A stretch of 64,000 nt of DNA from Hyphomicrobiales bacterium. GTDB lineage: Bacteria > Pseudomonadota > Alphaproteobacteria > Rhizobiales > JACESI01. The stretch covers positions 178,966 to 242,965 of the forward strand of contig JACESI010000001.1 in the NCBI GenBank assembly GCA_013911885.1. The letters run 5' to 3'. The first letter of the stretch is position 1. Each line of letters opens with the position of its first letter. Shown here in pieces: positions 46,730-56,705 of the stretch. The translations under genes were made by a program, and so were the position numbers. Below the pieces are notes generated by a model. That model worked only from the letters and a program-made list of their open reading frames with translations, was not told the origin of the DNA and did not search any database.

Positions 46730-47947
46730 CTACAGCGTGACACCCAGCGCTTTTCCAACCGTGAACACGTCCTTGTCGCCGCGACCACAGAGGTTCATAA
46801 CCAGAATTTGATCCTTGCCCATGGTCGGCGCACGCTTGATCACCTCGGCGAGCGCATGGCTCGGTTCAAGCGCCGGAATGATGCCTTCAAGCCTTGTGCA
46901 GAGCTGGAACGCCTCAAGCGCTTCACTGTCGGTGATCGGCACATAATCAACCCGGCCACTGTCACGCAGAAACGAATGTTCCGGCCCGATGCCCGGATAA
47001 TCAAGCCCGGCGGAAATCGAATGGCCTTCAAGAATCTGGCCGTCATCGTCCTGAAGCAGATAGGTCCGGTTGCCGTGAAGAACGCCGGGTTTGCCGCCGG
47101 TCAGCGAGGCGCAATGCTGATCGGTGTCAAGGCCGTGCCCGCCGGCCTCGACACCGACAATCTGGACGCTTTCATCATCGAGAAAGGGATGGAAAAGGCC
47201 GATCGCGTTCGATCCGCCGCCGATGCAGGCAATCAGCATGTCAGGCAGGCGGCCTTCGGCTGTCATCATCTGTTCCTTGACTTCCTGACCGATGACCGAC
47301 TGAAAATCGCGCACCATGGCGGGGTAGGGGTGGGGGCCTGCGGCTGTGCCGATCAGATAATAGGTGGTCTCGACATTGGTCACCCAGTCGCGCAGGGCTT
47401 CGTTCATCGCGTCTTTGAGCGTACCGGCACCGGCGGTGACCGGGTTCACTTCGGCGCCCAGGAGCTTCATGCGGAAGACGTTCGGTGCCTGCCGCTCGAC
47501 ATCGGTCGCGCCCATATAGACATGGCAGGGATAGCCGAACCGCGCGCAGACCGTGGCTGAGGCAACACCATGCTGGCCCGCGCCGGTTTCCGCGATGATC
47601 CGGGTCTTGCCCATGCGTTTTGCAAGCAGGATCTGGCCGAGGCAATTGTTGATCTTGTGGCTGCCGGTATGGTTCAGTTCGTCGCGCTTGAAATAGATTT
47701 TCGCGCCGCCAAGATGCTGCGTCATCCGCTCTGCGAAATAAAGCGGGCTCGGACGACCGGTATAATGCGTGTTGAGATTTTTCAGCTCTGCAATGAATGC
47801 CGGATCGTTCTTGGCATCGCTATAGGCCTGTTCGAGATCGAGGATAAGCGGCATCAGTGTCTCTGCGACGAAACGCCCGCCATAAATCCCGAAATGCCCG
47901 CGCTCATCAGGACCGGTGCGATAAGAATTGGGTTTTTGCATATTCAT
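46730..47947 (-). CDS. trpB: Tryptophan synthase beta chain
   Basis: PLP enzyme that joins indole and serine. The 405-residue chain has the Schiff-base Lys98 in [13 protein letters not shown], the [15 protein letters not shown] segment, the PLP phosphate loop [12 protein letters not shown] and the C-terminal [11 protein letters not shown]. Start set at ATG 47947 ([17 protein letters not shown]). Downstream of trpF by 37 bases, upstream of the arsC-like gene. Confidence 0.97.
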   Translation of the reverse strand: MNMQKPNSYRTGPDERGHFGIYGGRFVAETLMPLILDLEQAYSDAKNDPAFIAELKNLNTHYTGRPSPLYFAERMTQHLGGAKIYFKRDELNHTGSHKINNCLGQILLAKRMGKTRIIAETGAGQHGVASATVCARFGYPCHVYMGATDVERQAPNVFRMKLLGAEVNPVTAGAGTLKDAMNEALRDWVTNVETTYYLIGTAAGPHPYPAMVRDFQSVIGQEVKEQMMTAEGRLPDMLIACIGGGSNAIGLFHPFLDDESVQIVGVEAGGHGLDTDQHCASLTGGKPGVLHGNRTYLLQDDDGQILEGHSISAGLDYPGIGPEHSFLRDSGRVDYVPITDSEALEAFQLCTRLEGIIPALEPSHALAEVIKRAPTMGKDQILVMNLCGRGDKDVFTVGKALGVTL

Positions 47948-47984
47948 CAGGCTTGCTCTTTTTGTTTTGTCATTGGCCTTAACC

Positions 47985-48635
47985 CTAGGGCGCAGCGCGT
48001 GCTGCGGCAATGAAACGCTCGATCATGAGGATATCTTTTACGCCGGGCGCGCGTTCAACACCAGAGGAGACATCGACACCGAAAGGCCGGGTCCGCCGGA
48101 TGGCATCATGCACGGTTTCAGGGTTCAGTCCGCCAGACAGCATGAACGGCAGGTCTGAGGGCAAGCCCGCCAGAATGTCCCAGTTGAAGGCAGCGCCGTT
48201 TCCGCCTGGCAAGACCGCGCCTTTCGGCGGTTTCGCATCGAGCAGCAGGTGATCAGCGACACCCACATAAGGTGAAACGGCGGCAAGATCCTCACGCGTG
48301 CTGACACCGATTGCCTTGATCACCGGCAGGGCGAAACGCGCCTTGACAGCGGCAATACGCCCCGGCGTTTCATGACCGTGAAACTGGAAAATATCGGGTG
48401 CGATATCGTGCATGATCTGGTCAAGAGTGGCATCGTCGGCATCAACCGTAAGCGCCACGATGGACGCGCGTCCGCGCGCCTGATCGGCAAGCGCTGCCGC
48501 CGCGCGGCCTTCAACATGGCGCGGGCTTTTATGAAAATGCACAAGCCCGACCCAATCCGCACCGGCGGCAATTGCCGCATCAAGCGTCTCCGGCGTGGAA
48601 AGTCCGCATATTTTGATGATCGGATCGTCATACAT
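47985..48635 (-). CDS. trpF: Phosphoribosylanthranilate isomerase
   Basis: Isomerises N-(5-phosphoribosyl)anthranilate in tryptophan synthesis. 216-residue TIM barrel: catalytic Cys10 in IKICGL, the FQFHGHETP strand, [18 protein letters not shown] and the catalytic Asp of GVDVSSGVE. First gene of the minus-strand trpF-trpB-arsC-trpA-accD-folC run, diverging from polA across a 169-base spacer that must hold both promoters. Confidence 0.96.
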   Translation of the reverse strand: MYDDPIIKICGLSTPETLDAAIAAGADWVGLVHFHKSPRHVEGRAAAALADQARGRASIVALTVDADDATLDQIMHDIAPDIFQFHGHETPGRIAAVKARFALPVIKAIGVSTREDLAAVSPYVGVADHLLLDAKPPKGAVLPGGNGAAFNWDILAGLPSDLPFMLSGGLNPETVHDAIRRTRPFGVDVSSGVERAPGVKDILMIERFIAAARAAP

Positions 48636-48804
48636 GGGATCAGAGGCGCTCGTTCATTGAACCGGAAGGCATGTTCTATGGCGCTTGCTGCAATCCGGCA
48701 AGGCTCCGGGCGGCACCTGACCGTGAAAACCGACAAAGGCGTGCGAATCCGCGGGTGACATTCGCCGTCCCCGGCTCTAGATTGCGCGGCAACAGGAGCA
48801 GTTC

Positions 48805-51732
48805 ATGGCGCAAAAGCATCTCTTTCTGGTCGATGGATCGGCCTATATCTTCCGGGCCTATCACGCGCTTCCGCCGCTCTCGCGCAAATCGGACGGCCTT
48901 CCGGTCGGTGCGGTCGCGGGTTTCTGCAACATGATCTGGAAACTCTACCATCAGGCGAAAGCCGGCGAACTCGGGCCGCCCGCGACGCATTTCGCGGTGA
49001 TTTTCGACTATTCGTCCAAAACCTTCCGCAACGAGATTTACCCGCAATACAAGGCCAATCGCAGCGCGCCACCGGAGGATCTGCGCCCGCAATTCGCACT
49101 CATCCGGGCGGCAACCCGTGCCTTCAGCCTGCCCTGCGTCGAGCAGGAAGGCTTTGAGGCGGACGATCTGATCGCGACCTATGCCCGCATTGCCCGCGAG
49201 CAGGGTGAACGCGTGACCGTCGTGTCCTCGGACAAGGACCTGATGCAACTCGTCAACGACAATGTGACGATGTATGACCAGATGAAGGACAAGCACATAG
49301 CGACACTGGACGTGATCGAAAAATATGGCGTGGGTCCGGAAAAGATGATCGATCTTCAGGCGCTTACCGGCGACAGTACTGACAATGTGCCGGGCATCCC
49401 CGGAATCGGACCAAAGACGGCGGCGCAACTTCTGACCGATTTCGGCGACCTCGAAACGCTTCTCGGGCGCGCTGCGGAAATCAAACAGGACAAGCGTCGC
49501 GAAAGCCTGATTGCCTTTGCCGATCAGGCGCGCCTTTCGAAACGGCTGGTATGCCTCGAAGACGCGGTGCCGCTTGACGTTCCGCTTGAGGATCTCGTTC
49601 TGATCGAGCCGGATGGGAAATCCTTCATCGCATTCCTGAAAGGCATGGAATTCACTACGCTCACGAAACGGGTGGCCGAAAACCTCGACATGGATGTGAA
49701 CGCGGTTGCCGCCGAGACCATTTCGGTGGACGGGTTCACAGCGGCGCGCGGCCCTGATCTTGACCCCGGGGATGCCGTGGCGGGCGCTGCCGGCAGCGCT
49801 GGAGCTGATGCATCCGGGCTGATGACCCCGCAGGCGCTCACAGAAGCCCGAAAGGACAAGATCGCGGCCCTTGCCTTCGATACCGGAGCCTATGAAACCG
49901 TGACGAGCAGCGCCGCGCTGGAGCGCTGGATCGCGGAGGCGACCGACAAAGGCGTGGTCGCGATCGACACGGAGACGACATCGCTTGATGCGATGGCCTG
50001 CGAACTCGTCGGCGTGTCACTCGCGACCGCGCCGGGACGGGCGTGCTATATCCCCCTTGCGCATCTGAGCGAAGGCAGTGGTGATCTTCTCGGCGGCGGC
50101 GAACCTCTCGCCGATCAGATCCCGATCCGCGAGGTACTCGCCCTTTTGAAACCGCTTTTCGAAAACCCATCCGTCCTGAAGATCGCGCAGAACCTGAAAT
50201 ATGACTATCTGGTACTCAGGCGCTACGGCATCGATGTCGCGCCGTTCGATGACACGATGCTGATGTCCTATGCGCTTGATGCGGGCGCGGGCGGCGGGCA
50301 CGGCATGGACGCGCTCGCTGAACGGTGGCTCGGGCATGCAACAATTGCCTTCAAGGATGTCTGCGGTTCCGGCAAATCCATGATCACCTTCGACCGCGTG
50401 CCGATCGAAAAGGCAACCGCCTATGCCGCCGAAGATGCGGACGTCACGCTCCGGCTGTGGCTGATCCTGAAACCGCGTCTGGTCGCGGAGGGCATGAGCG
50501 TCGTCTATGAGCGGCTCGAACGGCCGATGGTGCCGGTGCTTGCCCGTATGGAACAGCGCGGCATTTCGGTTGATCGCAAGATGCTCTCGCGCCTCTCGGG
50601 AGAATTTGCCCAGAAGGCGGCAGCGGTCGAGGCGGAAGTCTATGCGATGGCGGGCGAGACCTTCAATGTCGGCTCGCCGAAGCAGCTTGGCGATATTCTG
50701 TTTGGAAAAATGGGCCTTCCCGGCGGCAAGAAGACCAAGACCGGCGCCTGGTCCACCTCGGTCGGCGTGCTTGATGATCTTGCCGCCGAAGGCCATGCGC
50801 TGCCGGTGAAAATCGTCGAATGGCGCCAATTGTCGAAGCTGAAATCGACCTATACCGATGCGATCCCGACCTATATCAATCCGCAGACAGACCGCGTTCA
50901 TACCTCCTATTCCCTCGCCTCGACATCGACGGGCAGGCTCTCCTCATCGGAGCCGAACCTGCAGAATATTCCGGTGCGAACGGAAGAGGGCCGCAAGATC
51001 CGCAAAGCCTTTGTCGCCGCCAAAGGCCGCAAGCTCCTCTCGGCGGATTACAGCCAGATCGAATTGCGCGTGCTTGCGCATATGGCCGATATTCCACAAT
51101 TGAAGCAGGCTTTTGCGGAGGGGCTCGACATCCATGCCATGACCGCAAGCGAGATGTTCAATGTGCCAGTCAAGGACATGGACCCGATGGTCCGCCGCCG
51201 TGCGAAGGCGATCAATTTCGGCATCATCTACGGGATTTCCGCCTTCGGTCTGGCCAATCAGCTCGGCATTTCCCGCGGTGAGGCAAAGGATTATATCGAC
51301 AAGTATTTCGAGCGGTTCCCAGGCATCCGCGGCTATATGGAAGCGACCCGGAAATTCGTCCACGCCCATGGCTATGTCGAGACGATTTTCGGCCGGCGCG
51401 CGCATTTTCCAGATATCGACACCAAGAACCCGAGCATGCGCGCGTTTTATGAGCGCGCCGCGATCAATGCGCCGATCCAGGGGTCTGCGGCGGATATTCT
51501 GCGCCGGGCGATGCTGCGCATGGAGGGGGCACTCGAGGCGGCCGACCTCAGCGCGCAAATGCTCTTGCAGGTCCATGACGAACTGATTTTCGAATTGCCG
51601 GAGGGCGAGGTCGACGCCACGATCCGGCTGGTGCGCGATGTGATGGAAAATGCGACGATGCCTGCCCTTGCGCTGAGCGTGCCGCTCGCGGTCGATGCAC
51701 GCGCCGCCGACAATTGGGATGAGGCGCATTGA
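48805..51732 (+). CDS. polA: DNA polymerase I
   Basis: Repair and Okazaki-maturation polymerase. At 975 residues it has all three activities: 5'-3' exonuclease (1 to about 300, with DGSAYIFRAYHAL, DYSSKTFRN and GDSTDNVPGIPGIGPKTA), a 3'-5' proofreading domain with its DxE metal site intact (D388 and E390 in VAIDTETTSLDAM), and the polymerase domain with motif A DYSQIELRVLAHM, motif B RRAKAINFGIIYG and motif C QVHDELIFELP. The stop TGA shares a base with the selO ATG (TGATG). Confidence 0.97.
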   Translation: MAQKHLFLVDGSAYIFRAYHALPPLSRKSDGLPVGAVAGFCNMIWKLYHQAKAGELGPPATHFAVIFDYSSKTFRNEIYPQYKANRSAPPEDLRPQFALIRAATRAFSLPCVEQEGFEADDLIATYARIAREQGERVTVVSSDKDLMQLVNDNVTMYDQMKDKHIATLDVIEKYGVGPEKMIDLQALTGDSTDNVPGIPGIGPKTAAQLLTDFGDLETLLGRAAEIKQDKRRESLIAFADQARLSKRLVCLEDAVPLDVPLEDLVLIEPDGKSFIAFLKGMEFTTLTKRVAENLDMDVNAVAAETISVDGFTAARGPDLDPGDAVAGAAGSAGADASGLMTPQALTEARKDKIAALAFDTGAYETVTSSAALERWIAEATDKGVVAIDTETTSLDAMACELVGVSLATAPGRACYIPLAHLSEGSGDLLGGGEPLADQIPIREVLALLKPLFENPSVLKIAQNLKYDYLVLRRYGIDVAPFDDTMLMSYALDAGAGGGHGMDALAERWLGHATIAFKDVCGSGKSMITFDRVPIEKATAYAAEDADVTLRLWLILKPRLVAEGMSVVYERLERPMVPVLARMEQRGISVDRKMLSRLSGEFAQKAAAVEAEVYAMAGETFNVGSPKQLGDILFGKMGLPGGKKTKTGAWSTSVGVLDDLAAEGHALPVKIVEWRQLSKLKSTYTDAIPTYINPQTDRVHTSYSLASTSTGRLSSSEPNLQNIPVRTEEGRKIRKAFVAAKGRKLLSADYSQIELRVLAHMADIPQLKQAFAEGLDIHAMTASEMFNVPVKDMDPMVRRRAKAINFGIIYGISAFGLANQLGISRGEAKDYIDKYFERFPGIRGYMEATRKFVHAHGYVETIFGRRAHFPDIDTKNPSMRAFYERAAINAPIQGSAADILRRAMLRMEGALEAADLSAQMLLQVHDELIFELPEGEVDATIRLVRDVMENATMPALALSVPLAVDARAADNWDEAH

Positions 51733-53222
51733 TGGCGGGAAAGCAGGATGAAGCAGCCGACGGTATTCCCTTCGACAACAGCTATGCGCGCCTTCCCGAG
51801 CATTTTTATGTCCGCCAGAAGCCGACACCGGTCGCCGCCCCGCGCCTCATCCGCGTCAACCGGGCGCTTGCGGAGGAACTTGGCATCGACCCCGATTTTC
51901 TCGCCTCGCCTTTGGGCCTTGCGGTGCTGTCCGGCAATCTGGTGGCCGCTGGAAGCCAGCCCCTCGCCATGGCCTATGCCGGTCACCAGTTCGGCCATTT
52001 CGTGCCGCAACTCGGCGATGGTCGCGCCAATCTTCTGGGGGAAGTGATCGACCGCAACGGCATCCGCCGCGATATCCAGCTCAAGGGGGCGGGCCTGACG
52101 CCGTTCTCGCGCATGGGCGATGGCCGCGCGGCGCTCGGGCCTGTGCTGCGCGAATATATCGTGAGCGAGGCGATGTATGCCCTCGGTGTGCCGACCACGC
52201 GCGCGCTCGCCGCGGTCCAGACCGGCGAACATGTCTGGCGCAATGAACGTCTGCCTGGCGCGATCCTTGCCCGCGTCGCCGCAAGCCATGTCCGGGTTGG
52301 CACATTCCAGTATTTTGCCGTGCGCCGCGATACGCAGGCGCTGCGCACTCTCGCCGATTACGTGATTGGACGCCATTATTGCGCGGCCAAAGAAAACGCG
52401 GAGCCTTACGCCGCGCTGCTTGATGCCGTGCTGGCGGCGCAGGCAGAATTGATTGCGAAATGGATCGGTCTCGGCTTCATTCACGGCGTGATGAATACCG
52501 ACAATATGCAGATCGCGGGCGAGACCATCGACTATGGTCCCTGCGCTTTCATGGATACTTACGATCCGACCACAGTCTTCAGTTCCGTGGACCAGTACGG
52601 GCGCTATGCGTTCCAGAACCAGCCCGCGATTGCGCAGTGGAATCTCGCCCAGTTCGCCCAGTGCCTGCTGCCGCTTCTCGATCCGGATCAGCCCCGCGCG
52701 GTCGAAAAGGCGCAGGCCGTCATCAACACCTTCCCGGATCGTTTCGACGCAGCGCTGACGCGAACGCTTGGCGCGAAACTGGGCCTTGTCGCGCCGGGCC
52801 CTGCCGATCTCGATCGCGCGCGGTCCTTTCTCGAACTCATGGCTCAAGGATCGGTCGATTTCACCCTTGGCTTCCGCTGCCTCCGCGACCATATCGCCGG
52901 GCAATCCGGCCCTCCCGCCCTGTTTGAGAACAAAGCCATGTTTGAGGAATGGGCGGCAGGCTGGCGTCAGCGCTTGCGCGAAGAAGGCCGCGCGCCGGAC
53001 ACGGTTTGCCGCGATCTCGACCGTGTGAACCCTGCCATCATTCCGCGCAACCACCGTGTCGAGGAGGCAATCCGCGCGGCCGAGGACGCGGGTGATTTCA
53101 AGCCCTTCGAAGCGCTCACCGAAGCGCTTCGGGCACCGTTTGAACGGGATGGTGAGAAATCGGTCTATGCGCGCCCGCCTCGGGACGCGGAAAAGGTGAC
53201 GCAGACCTTTTGCGGCACCTGA
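51732..53222 (+). CDS. selO: Protein adenylyltransferase SelO (YdiU/UPF0061 family)
   Basis: Pseudokinase-fold enzyme that transfers AMP to Ser, Thr or Tyr of proteins, linked in E. coli to redox and oxidative stress. The 496-residue protein shows the SelO signatures YAGHQFGHFVPQLGDGRA, LKGAGLTPFSRMGDGRAALG, REYIVSEAMYALGVPTTRA and the metal-binding loop GVMNTDNMQIAGETIDYGPC. The start is ATG 51732 in TGATG overlap with polA; an in-frame TTG codon sits just before it. The family's eukaryotic selenocysteine is not expected or seen here. Confidence 0.94.
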   Translation: MAGKQDEAADGIPFDNSYARLPEHFYVRQKPTPVAAPRLIRVNRALAEELGIDPDFLASPLGLAVLSGNLVAAGSQPLAMAYAGHQFGHFVPQLGDGRANLLGEVIDRNGIRRDIQLKGAGLTPFSRMGDGRAALGPVLREYIVSEAMYALGVPTTRALAAVQTGEHVWRNERLPGAILARVAASHVRVGTFQYFAVRRDTQALRTLADYVIGRHYCAAKENAEPYAALLDAVLAAQAELIAKWIGLGFIHGVMNTDNMQIAGETIDYGPCAFMDTYDPTTVFSSVDQYGRYAFQNQPAIAQWNLAQFAQCLLPLLDPDQPRAVEKAQAVINTFPDRFDAALTRTLGAKLGLVAPGPADLDRARSFLELMAQGSVDFTLGFRCLRDHIAGQSGPPALFENKAMFEEWAAGWRQRLREEGRAPDTVCRDLDRVNPAIIPRNHRVEEAIRAAEDAGDFKPFEALTEALRAPFERDGEKSVYARPPRDAEKVTQTFCGT

Positions 53223-53422
53223 TCTCCAACTGGTTTTCTGGCCAAATACTTGGCAATTGAGAATAAAATGAGCTGCACGATAGCCTGTTTCCGTTGCAGC
53301 CATTGCCCGCTTAAGTAGGTTGTTGCGTAAGGCAATGACAAAACTTGCCTATTTCAATTTAATCTGTTCCGATAGTGTGCAGACGGCACTGTATTCAATT
53401 CAGGGGTGAGGGCGTGCATTCC

Positions 53423-54850
53423 ATGTCGGAGATGAAAATCTGCTTTGATGAAATGCTGGGCGATGATGGTAGCGTTCGCTCTCCCTACGCGCTCTACAAT
53501 GAATGGCTTTCGCAGGAAGATCTGAACGAGCTCAATCGCAAATCATCAGAAGCGGAACTTTTTTTCCGTCGTACCGGCATTACATTCAATGTCTATGGCA
53601 CATCGGAGGCGGACGAGCGTCTGATCCCCTTCGATATTTTGCCGCGCGTCATCGCGGCGCAGGAGTGGACACGCCTGACACGCGGCATTGAGCAGCGGGT
53701 GCGCGCGCTCAACGCCTTTCTGCATGATATCTATCATCGCCAGGAAATTCTGCGTGCCGGTCGCATTCCGGTCAGCCTGATTGCCCAGAATGCCGCCTTT
53801 ATTCCACAGATGATGGGTGTTACGCCGCCGGGCGGCGTCTACACCCATATCGTTGGCACGGACATCGTGCGCACCGGCGAAAATGAGTTCTTCGTGCTTG
53901 AGGACAATGCCCGCACCCCGTCCGGCGTATCCTACATGCTCGAAAACCGCGAGACGATGCTGCAGATGTTCCCGGAACTTTTCACCAAGAACCGCGTTCG
54001 CCCGGTGAGCAATTATCCGAAGCACCTGCGGCGTTCGCTCTCCGCCTGCGCACCGGCCATGACCGAAGGGCGTCCGGTCGTGGCTGTGCTGACCCCCGGC
54101 ATTCACAATTCGGCCTATTTCGAACATTCGTTTCTCGCCGATCAGATGGGCGTCGAACTCGTCGAGGGCAGCGACCTCAAGCTCGTCGACGGCCGCATCG
54201 CCATGCGCACGACTCAGGGCTATCAGGCGATCGACGTGCTTTATCGGCGGATTGACGACGATTACCTTGACCCGCTGTCGTTCAGACCGGATTCGCTCCT
54301 CGGCGTGCCGGGCATCATGGATGTCTATCGTGCCGGTGGCATCACGATTGCCAATGCGCCGGGCACCGGTATCGCCGATGACAAGGCGATCTATTCCTAT
54401 ATGGGCGACATCATCGAGTTTTATACCGGCGAGAAAGCGATGCTGCCGAATGTGCCGACCTGGCGCTGTTCCGAGGCGGACGGGCTTGCTCATGTGCTCG
54501 ACCATCTTGAGGAACTGGTGGTCAAGGAAGTGCATGGTTCCGGCGGTTATGGCATGTTGGTCGGCCCGGCCGCATCGAAACGGGAAATTGCCGCTTTCCG
54601 TGCAAAACTGAAGGCGAAGCCGGATAATTATATCGCCCAGCCGACCCTTTCGCTGTCGACAGTGCCGATCCTCGTCAAGAAAGGGCTGGCGCCGCGCCAT
54701 GTCGATCTCCGGCCGTTTGTTCTGGTATCGCCGGACAAGATCGAGATCACGCCGGGTGGCCTCACCCGTGTTGCGCTGAAAAAAGGCTCCCTGGTGGTGA
54801 ACTCAAGTCAGGGCGGCGGCACCAAGGACACCTGGGTTTTGGAGGACTAG
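53423..54850 (+). CDS. Circularly permuted ATP-grasp protein (COG2308) of the Anbu cluster
   Basis: 475-residue protein of the CP_ATPgrasp (DUF404/DUF407) family. Enzymes of this fold join a carboxylate to an amine using ATP; the substrate of this branch is not known. Characteristic strings are WTRLTRGIEQRVRALNAFLHDIY, EDNARTPSGVSYMLENRE, YRRIDDDYLDPL and KEVHGSGGYGMLVGP (nucleotide-grasp end). The ATG at 53423 is used since GAGGG lies about 10 bases upstream and earlier residues are unconserved. First gene of the four-gene cluster with alpha-E, transglutaminase-like and Anbu genes; its stop abuts the alpha-E start (TAGATG). Confidence 0.9.
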   Translation: MSEMKICFDEMLGDDGSVRSPYALYNEWLSQEDLNELNRKSSEAELFFRRTGITFNVYGTSEADERLIPFDILPRVIAAQEWTRLTRGIEQRVRALNAFLHDIYHRQEILRAGRIPVSLIAQNAAFIPQMMGVTPPGGVYTHIVGTDIVRTGENEFFVLEDNARTPSGVSYMLENRETMLQMFPELFTKNRVRPVSNYPKHLRRSLSACAPAMTEGRPVVAVLTPGIHNSAYFEHSFLADQMGVELVEGSDLKLVDGRIAMRTTQGYQAIDVLYRRIDDDYLDPLSFRPDSLLGVPGIMDVYRAGGITIANAPGTGIADDKAIYSYMGDIIEFYTGEKAMLPNVPTWRCSEADGLAHVLDHLEELVVKEVHGSGGYGMLVGPAASKREIAAFRAKLKAKPDNYIAQPTLSLSTVPILVKKGLAPRHVDLRPFVLVSPDKIEITPGGLTRVALKKGSLVVNSSQGGGTKDTWVLED

Positions 54851-55792
54851 ATGCTCGGACGCAACGCCGGCGGCCTGTTTTGGATGTTTCGATATCTGGA
54901 GCGTTCGGAGAATACAGCGCGCCTTGTCAATGCCGGCTTCCGCATGGCCCTGACGAGTGGCGGCTCAGCCGAAGACGAGTGGCAATCGATCCTTGCCACA
55001 GCCAGTCAGGACGAGGCATATCTCGAAAAATACGACACTTACGAGCCGGCAAAAGTCATCGATTTTCTGCTCAGGGACCGGTCGAATCCTTCAAGCGTTC
55101 TGTCCGTCATGAACAGCGCGCGCACCAATGCGCGGATGGTCAGAACCAATCTGACAGTCGAGGTCTGGGAGGCAACGAATGATTGCTGGATGGACCTCAA
55201 CACGCTTCTCGCGCGGCCGGTTCGGGAAAAGGATCTGCCGGAAATCCTGGCGGTGATCCGCCAGAAGAGCGCGCTTGTACGCGGTGCCCTGCATGGGACC
55301 ATGCTGCGCAACGATATCTATAATCTCGCCCGGCTTGGAACCTTCCTCGAGCGCGGCGATAACACAGCGCGTATTCTTGATGTCAAATATTTCGTGCTCC
55401 TGCCCAGCATCTCGCTTGTCGGCTCGTCTCTCGACAACATGCAATGGGATACGATCCTGCGCTCGGTTTCAGCACTTAGGGCCTATGGCTGGGTCAGCAA
55501 TGGCGAAGTTGGCGCGCGCGGAATTGCCGATTTTCTGATTTTCGATCAGCGCCTGCCGCGCTCCATCGCCTTTTGCGTTCGCCAGGTCGTTGCCAATCTC
55601 GAACTTCTGGCCGGGGAATATGGCGAGGAGCGGCCTTCGCTCGACCTTGCCAAAGCTCAGTATGCGCGCTTGACCGCCTCGTCGATCGACACGATTTTCG
55701 ATATTGGGCTGCATGAATTCCTTGAGAGCTTTCTTGGCGACAACAACGCTCTCGCCGCTCAGATCGAGCGCGACTATCGCTTCTACGAATAA
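54851..55792 (+). CDS. Alpha-E domain protein (COG2307)
   Basis: 313-residue, all-helical protein of the alpha-E (DUF403) family. It opens with the family start LGRNAGGLFWMFRYLERSENTARLVNAGFRMAL and carries LARLGTFLERGDNTARILDVKY, in which the two ERxxNTAR motifs are typical. No catalytic motif is known. It begins right at the end of the ATP-grasp gene, with GGAGGA at 54841-54846, so the two are produced together; the pair is nearly always found side by side in bacteria and may form one enzyme. Confidence 0.9.
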   Translation: MLGRNAGGLFWMFRYLERSENTARLVNAGFRMALTSGGSAEDEWQSILATASQDEAYLEKYDTYEPAKVIDFLLRDRSNPSSVLSVMNSARTNARMVRTNLTVEVWEATNDCWMDLNTLLARPVREKDLPEILAVIRQKSALVRGALHGTMLRNDIYNLARLGTFLERGDNTARILDVKYFVLLPSISLVGSSLDNMQWDTILRSVSALRAYGWVSNGEVGARGIADFLIFDQRLPRSIAFCVRQVVANLELLAGEYGEERPSLDLAKAQYARLTASSIDTIFDIGLHEFLESFLGDNNALAAQIERDYRFYE

Positions 55793-55851
55793 CAATCTGG
55801 CACCGGTTCTGGTGTCAATGATGAAAAGACGACGAAAGAAAGAGCTGTGTC

Positions 55852-56652
55852 ATGCGCCTACACATCACGCACTCCACGCGCTACCAATATGATGAGCCGG
55901 TGGACTATGCCTTGCAGCAATTGCGCATGGTGCCGAAACAGTCGACCGGCCAGTCGGTGATCGACTGGGCGATCAAGATCGAGGGCGGCAAGCGTGAACT
56001 CGGCTATATGGATTATCACCGCAACCATGTCGATCTCATCAGCTTCGAGCGTGGCGCGACGTCGATCACGATCACGTCGGGCGGCGAGGTCGATGTTTCA
56101 TTGTCGAACGGCATTGTCGGACCCCATATTGGCGTTGCGCCGCTCTGGCTGTTCATGCGCCAGACTCCGCTGACCAGGCCCGGACCCGGCATCCGCCGTC
56201 TTGCCACGCAACTCGTGACAGGCACCCGTGGTGATGTCGCCCATCTTCATGCCCTGTCGGCTGCGATTGGCGAGAGCGTCACCTATAAAACCGGCGAGAC
56301 CGATTCGATCACGACGGCCGAACAGGCGTTTTCTGGCCAGGCGGGCGTCTGCCAGGATCATGCCCACATTTTCCTAAGCGCAGCACGTCTGCTCGGCTAT
56401 CCGGCGCGCTATGTCAGCGGCTATCTGATGATGAATGACCGGATCGACCAGAATGCCAGCCACGCCTGGGCGGAGGTCCATCTTCCCGAGCTTGGATGGG
56501 TCGGTTTTGACGTGTCGAACGGCATTTGCCCGGATGAGCGCTATATCCGCGTCGCAACCGGCCTCGACTATAAGGAGGCAGCCCCCGCTTCCGGCATGCG
56601 ATATGGGAATAGTCAGGAAAACATGATTGTAAGTCTCCAGGTTCAACAGTAA
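55852..56652 (+). CDS. Transglutaminase-like cysteine protease/transferase (COG1305)
   Basis: 266 residues: an N-terminal Bact_transglu_N beta domain (about 1-120) and a transglutaminase core. The papain-like triad is complete: C167 in GQAGVCQDHAH, H204 in NASHAWAEVHLP and D220 in WVGFDVSNG. It could cleave or form amide bonds. No signal peptide is seen, so it should act in the cytoplasm, where the product of the ATP-grasp and alpha-E pair would be available. 59 bases after alpha-E, 53 before the Anbu gene. Confidence 0.92.
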   Translation: MRLHITHSTRYQYDEPVDYALQQLRMVPKQSTGQSVIDWAIKIEGGKRELGYMDYHRNHVDLISFERGATSITITSGGEVDVSLSNGIVGPHIGVAPLWLFMRQTPLTRPGPGIRRLATQLVTGTRGDVAHLHALSAAIGESVTYKTGETDSITTAEQAFSGQAGVCQDHAHIFLSAARLLGYPARYVSGYLMMNDRIDQNASHAWAEVHLPELGWVGFDVSNGICPDERYIRVATGLDYKEAAPASGMRYGNSQENMIVSLQVQQ

Positions 56653-56705
56653 TTTACGACACATCGCGCCGGCTTTTCGCCGGGTGATTTGCCGGAGAAT
56701 CCCGA

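Noticed and set aside
51732..53222. Selenocysteine in SelO
   Set aside because: No in-frame TGA or SECIS-like element before the natural stop; bacterial SelO usually lacks it.
53301..53337. CATTGCC ... GGCAATG inverted repeat before the Anbu cluster
   Set aside because: Seven-base arms 23 bases apart are expected by chance in 64 kb; no known operator matches.
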